Part shown: piece by piece, positions 1-7,833 of the stretch
How the letters are laid out: each line of letters begins with the position of its first letter
Numbering within the stretch: position 1 is the stretch's first letter
Assembly: GCA_903883945.1 (NCBI GenBank)
Contig: CAISCV010000284.1
Span: 1 to 35,191, forward strand
Reading direction: 5' to 3'
From: an uncultured Chitinophagaceae bacterium
GTDB taxonomy: Bacteria > Bacteroidota > Bacteroidia > Chitinophagales > Chitinophagaceae
Length of the DNA stretch: 35,191 bases
Position numbers and translations under genes: made by a program
The notes under the pieces: model-generated
Told to the model about the DNA's origin: nothing
The model's input: the letters and a program-made list of their open reading frames with translations, nothing else
Database searches by the model: none

Positions 1-207
1 ATAAAACATCCAACTGTTATTAGTCACTTGGAACGCATAGTAGAAACTTATAATGCAGGATTTAATCAAGTAGAAAGAGTAAAAAGGTTTGCACTATTAC
101 CTAAAGAATGGGGCATAGAATCTGGCGAGTTAACGCCCAAGCTCAGCTTAAAAAGAAAGGTAATTGCAGATAGATATAGAGATTTAATTGAGGGGTTGTA
201 TGTTTAG
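1..207 (+). CDS. Long-chain acyl-CoA ligase (AMP-binding), C-terminal fragment
   Basis: The first 207 bases are open in frame 1 and end at TAG (205-207), giving 68 residues of a protein that starts outside the window. The segment reads RFALLPKEW, then GELTPKLSLKRK, then a short tail ending YRDLIEGLYV. This is the typical C-terminus of AMP-forming long-chain fatty-acid:CoA ligases of the FadD15 type; the lysine after LTP-x-LK-x-KR is in the region of the family's catalytic lysine. The full enzyme would activate fatty acids with ATP and CoA. It is followed by a fatty acid desaturase gene, so both neighbours act on fatty acids, but the repeat array between them argues against simple read-through. 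Family assignment is fairly sure; substrate range cannot be seen. Confidence 0.8.
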   Translation: MKHPTVISHLERIVETYNAGFNQVERVKRFALLPKEWGIESGELTPKLSLKRKVIADRYRDLIEGLYV

Positions 208-253
208 AATTGATTATAAGTAAAATTATCTATTGCCTTTCTATTTATTTATG

Positions 254-484
254 CAGCACAACCATTTAGAAAAGATGACATACCTTTTTGGATATTCGAC
301 TAACCATTGTCAATATATGACATACCTTTTTGGATATTCGACCAACCTTTTTGAAAAGATGACATACCTTTTTGGAAAGTTGACATACCTTTTTGGAAAG
401 ATGGTATGCCATTTTGAAAGGATGGTATGCCTTTTTGAAAATATGACTACCCTTTTTAAAAGTTCGGTATCCCTGTTAAATAAT
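254..484. repeat. Repeat array 1: eleven degenerate 21-bp units
   Basis: Similar units begin every 21 bases at 254, 275, 296, 317, 338, 359, 380, 401, 422, 443 and 464. The best-kept unit is ATGACATACCTTTTTGGAAAG (for example at 359). At 275-358 the units alternate as two 42-bp composites. At 401 and 422 the core CATACC is replaced by its inverse GGTATG. Because 21 is divisible by 3, one frame stays open (233-526) and reads as heptapeptides like MTYLFGK; I regard this as a by-product. The array fills the gap between the acyl-CoA ligase and the desaturase and ends about 90 bases before the likely desaturase promoter. Confidence 0.85.
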
Positions 485-572
485 GATACCTTATTGGAAA
501 TTCAACATTATACAAACCACATTTAGGGTTATACAAAAAGGGTTAAAAAATAATTTATTTACTTTATTACCA

Positions 573-580
573 TATCTTTC
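573..580 (+). promoter_or_regulatory. Candidate -7 element for the desaturase
   Basis: TATCTTTC resembles the Bacteroidetes TAnnTTTG element, with the last base different. It lies 28 bases before the ATG at 609 and downstream of the longer ORF start at 483, so it supports the shorter protein. No clear -33 element is visible. Confidence 0.3.
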
Positions 581-608
581 CAGCCAACATTCAACTAACC
601 GCTTACTG

Positions 609-1379
609 ATGCTTATTATTTTATTGTTCTTTTTTGGACATTGGTTTTTGTCTCTATTTTTCCATTCCTTCTTCTTACATCGTTTTGCTTCTCACAAAAT
701 GTATACAACTAGCAAAAATTGGGAACGTGTTTTTTATCTTACAACTTGGTTTGTTCAGGGCAGTTCATTCTTGGTACCAAGAGCTTATGGCGTAATGCAT
801 CGCATGCACCATGTTTATAGCGATACAGAGAAGGATCCGCATTCCCCTCATTTCTTTAAGGACATTTATCAGATGATGAGAAGCACCATTCTTATTTTCA
901 GAAGTTTCCTTACAGGTAAGAATATTCCGGAAGCCCAGTTTACCAAAGACTATTTACCAGTCTGGACGCGCTTAGATAAGTTTGGTCACCATATTCTTAC
1001 TCGGGTTGCTTTTATGATTGCTTATACCGCTTTCTATTTGGTTTTTGCACCCAACTATTGGTGGTTTCTTTTATTGCCTATTCATTTTTTAATGGGTCCA
1101 ATTCAGGGTGCCGTTGTAAATTGGTGTGGTCACAAATATGGCTACAGTAATTTTGATAATGGAGACCATAGCAAAAACTCCACTCCCTTTGGCGTTCTAT
1201 TGATGGGTGAATTGTTTCAAAACAATCATCACTATGCCAAAGACGATGCAAACTTTGCAAAACGTTGGTTTGAGTTCGACCTTACCTATCAGATAATGCG
1301 CGGAATGAATAGTGTAGGTATAATCAAAATAATTAATAGCCCCCTTACCCAAGAACAAGCGGTAGACTTAGCTGCATAA
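609..1379 (+). CDS. Acyl-CoA/acyl-lipid delta-9-type fatty acid desaturase
   Basis: A 256-residue membrane di-iron desaturase that would introduce a cis double bond into acyl chains. All three histidine clusters are present: HRFASH at residues 24-29, HRMHH at 64-68 and NNHH at 205-208, plus NWCGHKYG near 172-179. Hydrophobic segments lie before box 1 and around residues 127-170. The frame is open upstream to an ATG at 483, which would add 42 residues. I chose 609 because relatives of this family begin a few residues before an HW-x-LSLF motif, as here, and because the 483 start lies in the repeat array. The protein is at the short end for the family but complete through box 3. Acting next to an acyl-CoA ligase fits membrane lipid remodelling; regiospecificity is inferred. 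Confidence 0.88.
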   Translation: MLIILLFFFGHWFLSLFFHSFFLHRFASHKMYTTSKNWERVFYLTTWFVQGSSFLVPRAYGVMHRMHHVYSDTEKDPHSPHFFKDIYQMMRSTILIFRSFLTGKNIPEAQFTKDYLPVWTRLDKFGHHILTRVAFMIAYTAFYLVFAPNYWWFLLLPIHFLMGPIQGAVVNWCGHKYGYSNFDNGDHSKNSTPFGVLLMGELFQNNHHYAKDDANFAKRWFEFDLTYQIMRGMNSVGIIKIINSPLTQEQAVDLAA

Positions 1380-1697
1380 CTGTAGTAATGATTAGGATTA
1401 ATTTGCTTGAGTAAATGAAGTATCCCGATTTGTTTATCCTATTTTGAAAAAAGAAAGGACTAAGTATAATACGCTCAAATCTGAATTGAAAAAAACTACT
1501 TCCATACTTTGAAATAAAGAATGGAAGTAGTGCTATTTTTAAACCATAGTAAGCTAGCATCTGAAGTAGTTTGTACACACCCTTGTCAACGATGTGTATT
1601 TATCCCCTCAAAAAGATTAGTTGTTAACCTTTGGCCAATTGGGAAGGCTTAGGATTTGTAAAGACGTATTTTTGATTATTAACTAATAAGTATTATC
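1380..1697. other. Intergenic stretch with weak promoter signal
   Basis: No credible gene is visible on either strand; the minus-strand reading frame at 1345-1578 has no family features and overlaps the desaturase end. TATTTTTG at 1667-1674 matches the Bacteroidetes -7 pattern and lies 23 bases before the deacetylase ATG, so it may be that gene's promoter. No hairpin terminator for the desaturase is evident. Confidence 0.4.
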
Positions 1698-2537
1698 ATG
1701 AAATTACTCACTATTACAATTGGCTGTCTCGGAATGATTTTAGCAGCTAGTTGCAAGAATCAACCAAAAGAAGAAGTAAAACCACAAGTGGTAGAAGTGC
1801 CAAAGCAAATACCCGGTACACCCATTAAATTTGATAGCAGCAAACGCTATATTTATCTTACATGGGATGATTCTCCTCAGCCTCCAGGCACAATGGTTTG
1901 TAAAGATATTTTTCATAAAGAAGGCGTAAAAGCCACGTTCTTTTCGGTAGGTATGCACGCTTTTGATATTCGTCGTAAAAGATTGGTAGATGAGATTAGA
2001 AATAGTTATCCCGAGTTTCTGGTAGCAAATCACAGCTATACGCATGGGTTTCAGGATAAATACAAGAGTTTTTATAATTTGCCAGATAGTGCTGTTAACG
2101 ACTTTTTGCGCAATGAACAAGAACTTAAAGTACCTGTAAAGATAATTAGGCTTCCTGGCTGTAATTCTTGGGTATTGGATGGTGAAATGAAAGGACAACC
2201 TTCTACAAAAAAGGTTTATGAAAAACTTGATGCACTTGGGTATAGTGTTATTGGTTGGGATGTTGAATGGCGTTTTCTTCATGGCAATGTTCCTGTACAA
2301 GGTGCAGAACAAATGGCTAAAGAAGTAAATGAAAAGTTTGAAGATGCCCTTACAGTTGCGCCAAATGCAGTTGTGATATTGGCTCACGACCGTATGTTTG
2401 CCAAACCCCAATACGCAGATTCTTTATCTCGTTTTATAGAGATATTAAAGAAAGACCCAAAAAATGTGTTTGAAACGATAGACCATTATCCTTTGATAAA
2501 ATATGCCGTAAAAGACACGATCAACAAAAAGAAATAA
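1698..2537 (+). CDS. Polysaccharide deacetylase-family (NodB-like) lipoprotein
   Basis: A 279-residue secreted carbohydrate esterase 4-type protein. The N-terminus is a lipoprotein signal peptide with lipobox LAASC (Cys19), so it should be anchored in the envelope. The NodB core follows: TWDDSP at residues 55-60 (the TFDDGP motif; Asp57 and Asp58 supply base and metal ligand), NHSYTH at 111-116 (two metal-binding histidines), RLPGC around 151-155, and ILAHD in the last third, matching the family's final LLHD-type motif. Such enzymes remove N-acetyl groups from chitin-like oligosaccharides, peptidoglycan or exopolysaccharide; which one cannot be seen. Gly of the first motif is replaced by Ser, a tolerated change. 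It stands alone, with a strong terminator 41 bases after its stop. Confidence 0.85.
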   Translation: MKLLTITIGCLGMILAASCKNQPKEEVKPQVVEVPKQIPGTPIKFDSSKRYIYLTWDDSPQPPGTMVCKDIFHKEGVKATFFSVGMHAFDIRRKRLVDEIRNSYPEFLVANHSYTHGFQDKYKSFYNLPDSAVNDFLRNEQELKVPVKIIRLPGCNSWVLDGEMKGQPSTKKVYEKLDALGYSVIGWDVEWRFLHGNVPVQGAEQMAKEVNEKFEDALTVAPNAVVILAHDRMFAKPQYADSLSRFIEILKKDPKNVFETIDHYPLIKYAVKDTINKKK

Positions 2538-2577
2538 ACTAGATTTTAAGATTGATTAAATATAAAAGAATTAATTC

Positions 2578-2616
2578 AAACGTCGTAGATAAAGGTATTT
2601 ACGGCGTTTGCTTTTT
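2578..2616 (+). terminator. Rho-independent terminator after the deacetylase
   Basis: A 14-base arm AAACGTCGTAGATA (2578-2591) pairs with TATTTACGGCGTTT (2596-2609) through two G-U pairs, with loop AAGG and a T run at 2612-2616. Confidence 0.8.
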
Positions 2617-2712
2617 AATAGATTTATTAAAACCTAATTGGCAACGATTTTGCTTGAACATTCAATTTTAAAAGGTAATTAAGTAAATTGGCAGCAAACG
2701 CACGCTGGTTAA

Positions 2713-3108
2713 CTAATTGTTTTTAAAGAAAGGTAATTCTTTTAGTCGCTCGCAATCTGAAATAGTAAGCGGTTTCTCTATAAAGTCGATGGCATTTGAA
2801 AAGGAAAAAGATTTTATTTTGTCCTTTTCATCAACAGAGGAACTTACAATAACTACATATATATTCTTGCTGTTTTCAAGTTCTGAAAGATGTTCTAAAA
2901 GTCCAAAGCCATTCATTATGGGCATATCCAAATCTAACAACACCAAAAAGGCATCCTCACTTTGCTGCGTTTGTAACAGATAGTCAAAGGTTTCTTTGCC
3001 ATTAGAAAAGATTAGCGGATTCTGAGACAAATCAGACATTTCTAAAACCTCTTTGTGTAAAAAAAGAATCATATCATTATCATCAACAATCAATACTTTC
3101 AGTTCCAT
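2713..3108 (-). CDS. Single-domain CheY-like response regulator
   Basis: A 131-residue stand-alone receiver domain. The acidic pocket is Asp9/Asp10, the phospho-acceptor is Asp59 in LLDLDMPIMNG, the switch Ser lies in VIVSSS (87-91) and the conserved Lys is Lys112 in IEKPL. No output domain follows, so it should pass phosphate on or act through protein contacts. It lies 27 bases downstream of the histidine kinase on the same strand and is almost certainly co-transcribed with it, making the kinase its likely partner. Pairs of a soluble PAS kinase and a lone receiver of this type are common in Bacteroidetes. Confidence 0.9.
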   Translation of the reverse strand: MELKVLIVDDNDMILFLHKEVLEMSDLSQNPLIFSNGKETFDYLLQTQQSEDAFLVLLDLDMPIMNGFGLLEHLSELENSKNIYVVIVSSSVDEKDKIKSFSFSNAIDFIEKPLTISDCERLKELPFFKNN

Positions 3109-3135
3109 ATTTTATTTAAAAAGCTATAAAAATTA

Positions 3136-5046
3136 TTAAATGAGTTCAGATTCACAAACAGGTAAACTTACTATCATTTCAGTTCCTTCATTTTCTTTAC
3201 TGATACAAATTATTTTACCTCTATGCATTTCAACAAACTTCTTTGCAATGCTTAGTCCCAAGCCGGTACCTTCTGTATCTCTTACATTATCTCCTCTGAA
3301 GAAATCGGTAAAAAGTTTCTTCTTATTTTTTTCGGGAATACCAACGCCAAAGTCTTTGATTGAAATAACTACATAGCTTTCTTCATAATTGATTGAAACT
3401 ATGGGTTCGGGCTTTCCTTTAGAATATTTATAGGCATTGGAGAGTAAGTTGCTAAAAACAAGCTCGAGATATTGTGCATCGCCAAATACAAGCTTGGGGG
3501 TTCCTTTTTTATTTAGAATAATTTCTTTTCTATCTTTATGTTTTATGGCAAACCGTTGTATGATGGGCAGCATCAAGGTTTTCATTCCAATTGGTTTGCA
3601 CTGAAGTGTTACATCTCCCTTTTCTATCTTTTCAAGAATCAAGACATCGTCTATCAGGGAAGTTAGTCTATTTATTTCATTTTCTATCAATCCCAGGTCC
3701 TCTTCCAATTGCTGTTCGAGTCCTGCACCCTTAGCGTCCAATTGCATTTTAAGTAGTTCACAAATTGCTTTGATGATGGCTAGTGGTGTTCTAAATTCAT
3801 GCGATATAAGGCTTACAAAACTAGACTTCAACTTATTTAGTTTCTTCTCATTTGCCAAATCGGCTAAAAGCTTTTCTTCCTCTTGCTTCTTTTTATTTAA
3901 TGGCTGTGCAGAAATAACCGATCGCATGGCATCTTCATAAGGATCATGAAACCATCTAGCACTAAGTTCTATCCAAGTATAGTTACCATCCTTTTTGCGA
4001 TATCGTAACTCCAGGGTTTCATCATCCTGAATTTCTCCCTTAATATTTGCATTTCTATAGTTGGTTTTCCTCAAAATATCATCTGGGTGATAATAGTCAA
4101 AAGAATTTTTGCCAATGAGTTCCTCCGAGTCCCATCCTGTGAGTTCCTTAAAAGAAGGTGAGACGTATAGATAATTTCTATTTTCATCATTTAAGGAAAT
4201 CATGCCTCTTATATGTGTCGCAAGAAGTTCCTTAATGAGTAGATTTCGTTTTTTTACAGTTATATTTTTAGATATACCAGTAAACCCGATAATTTCATTT
4301 GAGGTAGAAAGAATAGGAACACTTGTGGTATTTAGCCAAACAATAGAACCATCTTTAGCAACCACACGTATATCTATATTATACGAAAGGCACAAGCCAT
4401 CTACCAAAGATTGTCGGGCAGCTTTTGCTGTTTCTATATCTGCTGGATAAAAAAAGTGATTTCCTTTTTCTGCCAATGTTTCCTCTTTACTGTACCCCAA
4501 AATATTTGTCCATGCCTCGTTTACGTCGGTTATTTTTCCGTTCTTATCTATGCTGTAAACAATGTCTGGGGTATGTTTTAATAAAAGACTGAGTCTTTTT
4601 TCGGCTTCTTCCGCTTTTTTCTCTAGTTCCTTTTTTGGGGTTATATCAGAACCATAGAGACAATATTTATCTATTTTTTTCTCACGGTTGTACAATGGTT
4701 TTAGGGTAACATCTAGCCAAATTTTACTGCCATCTTTTTTATACGCAATGTGTTCGTAGCTAACTGTTTTGCGATTTTCTACCGCATTCACTGCCTTTTC
4801 TAAAATATCAGGGGCTGTTTCGTTGCCAAAAATCAGTTCAGAGACTCTTTTGCCCATACACTCCGCTAGTGAGTAGCCAAAAGTATTAATAGCAGTATTA
4901 TTTACCCAAACAATAGCATAGTCTAGATTTATAACAGCTACAGAGCGTTTAGCATCTAACAATATTTGTTCGTACATGCCAAGAAGGTCACTATCTTCTT
5001 CAAACATACTTGCTACATCATTATTTCTTAAGTGAGTGGTTTGCAA
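3136..5046 (-). CDS. Soluble sensor histidine kinase with three PAS domains
   Basis: A 636-residue kinase without membrane segments, so it should sense a cytoplasmic signal. Three PAS/PAC units lie at about residues 25-138, 150-265 and 273-385, each ending in the usual DG-x-(I/Y)-x-W region and a PAC strand. A charged helical linker (about 385-407) leads to the HisKA dimerisation helix with the phospho-acceptor His416 in SHEFRTPLAIIK. The ATPase domain has the N box around NLLSNAYKYS (533-542), G1 DFGVGIP (565-571) and G2 GTGLGLS (593-599). All catalytic motifs are intact and there is no fused receiver. It heads a two-gene minus-strand unit with the receiver protein at 2713 and faces two further response regulators across a divergent promoter region (5047-5218). 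Ligand or redox cofactor in the PAS domains cannot be told from sequence. Confidence 0.93.
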   Translation of the reverse strand: MQTTHLRNNDVASMFEEDSDLLGMYEQILLDAKRSVAVINLDYAIVWVNNTAINTFGYSLAECMGKRVSELIFGNETAPDILEKAVNAVENRKTVSYEHIAYKKDGSKIWLDVTLKPLYNREKKIDKYCLYGSDITPKKELEKKAEEAEKRLSLLLKHTPDIVYSIDKNGKITDVNEAWTNILGYSKEETLAEKGNHFFYPADIETAKAARQSLVDGLCLSYNIDIRVVAKDGSIVWLNTTSVPILSTSNEIIGFTGISKNITVKKRNLLIKELLATHIRGMISLNDENRNYLYVSPSFKELTGWDSEELIGKNSFDYYHPDDILRKTNYRNANIKGEIQDDETLELRYRKKDGNYTWIELSARWFHDPYEDAMRSVISAQPLNKKKQEEEKLLADLANEKKLNKLKSSFVSLISHEFRTPLAIIKAICELLKMQLDAKGAGLEQQLEEDLGLIENEINRLTSLIDDVLILEKIEKGDVTLQCKPIGMKTLMLPIIQRFAIKHKDRKEIILNKKGTPKLVFGDAQYLELVFSNLLSNAYKYSKGKPEPIVSINYEESYVVISIKDFGVGIPEKNKKKLFTDFFRGDNVRDTEGTGLGLSIAKKFVEMHRGKIICISKENEGTEMIVSLPVCESELI

Positions 5047-5218
5047 CTAGTAATATTTAAATTATCAAATGGTAAAAACCCTTTTAATAAAAACTTTTGA
5101 AAAAAGAATGCAAACGTAAAGGAACTACTACAAACCGGCTATGTGATAAATGTCAATCATTGCTACAAAATCGTCATTGTTGCAATTGAGCCTTTTCTTT
5201 AATATAGATTTGCTAATA

Positions 5219-5857
5219 ATGCAGAAAATAATTTTTTTTGTAGAGGATGAGCCGGTGCTATCGCAGAAATTCAAACAGATGTTTGAGTTATCTGGGTACT
5301 TTGTATATCACCATGCTAATGGAAGAATTGCCTTAGAATTTTTACAAAAAAATAAGCCTAAAATTGACATTGTAATCTGCGATATTGTGATGCCAGAAAT
5401 GAATGGATACGACTTTCTGGACTCTTTTAGAAAAATGGGCTATGTTACTCCGTTTATATTTCTGACGGCAAATGCGAATATGTCGGATATGAGAAAAGGA
5501 ATGAATTTGGGAGCTGACGATTATTTTGCAAAGCCAGTCTCTATAAAAGATTTGTTGAAGGCAATTGAAACCAGAATAGATAAAACTAGTGAGATTGCAC
5601 AAACTTTACAAAAAGAAACTGATAAATTTAGACTAGAAATACAAAAAAGAGATAGCCTCTTGAGGGACATTGCCCAACATCAATCTCACACAATCAGAGA
5701 GCCGATAGCGGCATTAATGGCTGTTGCCAGTATGTTGGATTCTTCTAAAATGGATGATGACAACAAGCAACTTACAGACATGATTGCACCTTTGGTAGAA
5801 AAATTGGATAGGGTAATTAGAGAAAATGTATACAACATCAATAATATTGAAAATTGA
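5219..5857 (+). CDS. REC domain fused to a histidine-phosphotransfer (DHp-like) helix pair
   Basis: A 212-residue protein. Residues 1-120 form a receiver: acidic pocket Glu9/Asp10, phospho-acceptor Asp55 in CDIVMPEMNGY, Thr83 and Lys105 in AKPVS. A coiled-coil-like linker (about 123-148) leads to a segment with SHTIREPIAALM (156-167). This resembles the H box of Bacteroidetes PAS kinases, where the pattern is SH-x-(V/I)R-x-P(L/I), with His157 as candidate phospho-acceptor. No N, G1 or G2 box of a kinase ATPase follows before the stop, so it cannot phosphorylate itself with ATP. It may be a relay that moves phosphate between receiver and histidine. The frame is open from 5150, but the start at 5219 puts the receiver's first strand directly after the Met, as in its relatives. 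It is followed after 75 bases by another response regulator. Confidence 0.8.
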   Translation: MQKIIFFVEDEPVLSQKFKQMFELSGYFVYHHANGRIALEFLQKNKPKIDIVICDIVMPEMNGYDFLDSFRKMGYVTPFIFLTANANMSDMRKGMNLGADDYFAKPVSIKDLLKAIETRIDKTSEIAQTLQKETDKFRLEIQKRDSLLRDIAQHQSHTIREPIAALMAVASMLDSSKMDDDNKQLTDMIAPLVEKLDRVIRENVYNINNIEN

Positions 5858-5932
5858 CCTGTAACTTCACGCACGATTTTGTTGTATGAATATAAGGATC
5901 AAATAACTGGATGATCAATTTAAAAGAAAAAA

Positions 5933-6703
5933 ATGAAAAACTTGAACAGAATTCTAATTGTAGAAGATTCTAAGGCCTTCTCCACGGTAATTGTGCGTTT
6001 GCTAAAAGAAGAGTTTGAAACCAAGGTATTGGCTGAACTGGAAAGTGGTTTAGATGAGTGTAGAAACTTTAACCCAGATATAATTTTGTTGGATATTATG
6101 TTTCCTGGAGATGTTGATGGTTTAAGTTTTTTGAGAACCCTCAAAAACAGTAAGGATATGGCTCATATTCCCATCATTCTTATGTCTGCACTCGCAACCG
6201 AAAGTACCATCAGAAATGGATTGGAACTAGGGGCAAATGACTACTTGGTAAAACCATTCGATTTAGTACAATTGGTTTTGAAAGTAAAAAATTTATTAGA
6301 CCTTACAGGAAAAACAAAACGCAAAACGCTACTAGATACGGTGGTACAATTTGAAAATAAGCTTAGCAAAAAATCTCAAACCACCATTGAAAGGATTGAT
6401 ATGATGTTGGAACAAATGATAAATGGCGAAAGAAAAATATCAATAGAAACTTTGGCGAAAGAAATTCCTACTAGCCAAAGTACCCTCACTCGATTGATTA
6501 AAATTAAGTATGGCCTAACTACTAACAACTACATTATGAAAAGGAAGATGGAAAAAGCCACCATTTTACTTAACAGCGAAAGAGGGCTTCCCATAAAGGA
6601 AGTAGCTAATATATTGGATTTTGATTCTGTAGCCTATTTTACTAAATGTTACAAAAGATATACAGGATCCCTGCCCAAAGTAGTAAAGAAAAGCGGATTA
6701 TAA
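5933..6703 (+). CDS. Response regulator with AraC-type DNA-binding domain
   Basis: A 256-residue transcription regulator. The receiver domain covers residues 1-125: acidic pocket Glu11/Asp12, phospho-acceptor Asp54 in LLDIMFPG, MSA switch at 84-86 and Lys107 in VKPFD. After a linker, the C-terminal ~100 residues carry two helix-turn-helix motifs of the AraC/XylS fold. The first is around 170-192 (LAKEIPTSQSTLTRLIK) and the second around 219-245 (IKEVANILDFDSVAYFTKCYKRYTG); the second contains the family's F-x-K-x(2)(K/R)-x(2)G signature. It is the only DNA-binding output in this signalling cluster and is the obvious end point for signals from the PAS kinase and REC-DHp protein. Targets are unknown; the neighbouring Mg2+ transporter gene is 1.1 kb away on the same strand. 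Confidence 0.9.
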   Translation: MKNLNRILIVEDSKAFSTVIVRLLKEEFETKVLAELESGLDECRNFNPDIILLDIMFPGDVDGLSFLRTLKNSKDMAHIPIILMSALATESTIRNGLELGANDYLVKPFDLVQLVLKVKNLLDLTGKTKRKTLLDTVVQFENKLSKKSQTTIERIDMMLEQMINGERKISIETLAKEIPTSQSTLTRLIKIKYGLTTNNYIMKRKMEKATILLNSERGLPIKEVANILDFDSVAYFTKCYKRYTGSLPKVVKKSGL

Positions 6704-6881
6704 TTTAGGGGGCAGAATGAGCTAATGGTCAAAAAAGTATAAACAAACTGGTCTACTTTTCAGGATATGAACACTATCGTAACCAATAAAATAGTCGAAA
6801 AATTAGTTGACTTCCCTTTTATATTTTTTTTATAAAAAGCAGTCAACACCTGCAAACCAAATAATACACAAAAAAGTTAGA

Positions 6882-7112
6882 AATATATACTTCGGGTGCT
6901 AGAATATACATTCTGGCTTCTGAAGTGTACATTTTAGACTCTGAAGTGTACACTTTGTCTCCAGAAATGTACATTTTAACTCCTAGAATGTGCATTTTAA
7001 CTCCCAGAATGTGCGTTTTACCTCTAAGAATGAACACTTTAACACCCAGGATGTACATTTTGACTCCTGAAATGTACATTCTAGGTGCTGGGATGTACAT
7101 TCTGGGTGTTTG
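6882..7112. repeat. Repeat array 2: eleven 21-bp units built on ATGTACAT
   Basis: Units of exactly 21 bases run without a gap from 6882, with starts at 6882, 6903, 6924 and so on to 7092. A typical unit is AATGTACATTTTAACTCCTAG (6966). The core ATGTACAT is itself a palindrome, so each unit places a symmetric site two helical turns from the next. The outer units share a GGTGCT or GGCTTC variant that the inner units lack. Both strands stay open in one frame and read as MYILTPR-like or MYILGVK-like heptapeptides. Being open on both strands with a symmetric core is better explained by the repeat than by coding. The array follows the REC-AraC gene and precedes the mgtA-like gene's leader. Confidence 0.9.
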
Positions 7113-7563
7113 ATAATATATTTTGATATTGTAAGACCTTGTATTTTATCTTGTGAAGCCACTAGTAGTCCAAATTAATGTAGCAAGAAGCCCTCGTATT
7201 ACGGTTGAAACGTTGAATGTTTAATTTTTTAACCCTTTCAAGCACATCATATTTTAAAGAGGGTAATGAGAAAGAAGAAAAAATCTTTCTTACAAGAAGC
7301 AGTTTGATTTATGTAGAAAAAAGTTGTTGAAAAGTAACTCAATCTATTTTGGTCTAAATTATACTTCCCAATCTAGTTTTACATCAGTAGAATACTATTT
7401 CGTTTAAATAAAAAGCAATTAAAGTGGTCTGTATAATTCTAACTCAATTATTAACTATACAAAACCGGAGGAATGTCTTTTAAGCTATATCATGCAAAAT
7501 ATAAATTCAAGATTCTAATAAAATTCTAAGACCATCCAAGCCATTCCTTAATGCTTGCTATCT
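7113..7563. other. Gene-free AT-rich stretch between array 2 and the mgtA leader
   Basis: No reading frame with family features, no RNA gene and no convincing terminator were seen. Short A/T runs and a weak GAAAGA/TCTTTC hairpin around 7271-7290 are all that stands out. Confidence 0.4.
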
Positions 7564-7571
7564 TACATTTG
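7564..7571 (+). promoter_or_regulatory. -7 promoter element of the mgtA-like gene
   Basis: TACATTTG matches the Bacteroidetes TAnnTTTG element exactly and is followed by CACCG, a context seen at several genes in this window. Transcription should start near 7577, giving a leader of about 255 bases before the ATG at 7834. A small perfect hairpin (GCAACC 7576-7581 with GGTTGC 7588-7593) lies right at the expected 5' end. Confidence 0.55.
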
Positions 7572-7756
7572 CACCGCAACCAAAAGCGGTTGCATATTTC
7601 TCATTTAACACCACAATATGGACAGTATTCCGTCAGATAGTACATACATTATTTAATCCCCTCACTTCTGCATGGATGCCTTTGGTAAATCGCCGCAGTA
7701 GCGAGACAAAAGCAAAGGTTATGTTCAAATTCATTTTCAATAATTACAATTTATTC

Positions 7757-7815
7757 GTTACAGGATGCATCATGCCAGTAACCAGAAACTTGTATCCTGT
7801 AAATTTCTTTTTTTA
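7757..7815 (+). promoter_or_regulatory. Candidate transcription attenuator in the mgtA leader
   Basis: TTACAGGATGCA (7758-7769) pairs with TGTATCCTGTAA (7791-7802) as a 12-bp stem with one G-U pair. It is followed by TTTCTTTTTTT (7804-7814), which is an intrinsic-terminator layout only 19 bases before the start codon. The same left arm can instead form a smaller hairpin, GTTAC (7757-7761) with GTAAC (7778-7782) plus GG (7763-7764) with CC (7775-7776). The two structures exclude each other. That would suit regulation of a Mg2+ importer by premature termination. A known M-box (ykoK) riboswitch was not recognised here. Confidence 0.5.
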
Positions 7816-7833
7816 TCTTCTAAATAATTAATT

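Noticed and set aside
233-526. 97-codon frame with MTYLFGK repeats as a protein
   Set aside because: It is kept open by the 21-bp period of array 1; composition is extreme, units drift at non-synonymous sites, and no promoter or family fits.
1740-2411. 223-codon minus-strand frame inside the deacetylase
   Set aside because: It is the antisense shadow of a clearly conserved plus-strand gene.
6843-7113. Opposite-strand frames with MYIL-type heptapeptides
   Set aside because: Both strands are open because ATGTACAT is palindromic and the period is 21; one explanation covers both and coding is not needed.
7572-7833. M-box (ykoK) magnesium riboswitch
   Set aside because: I could not find the conserved M-box core; the leader is reported as a possible new attenuator instead.
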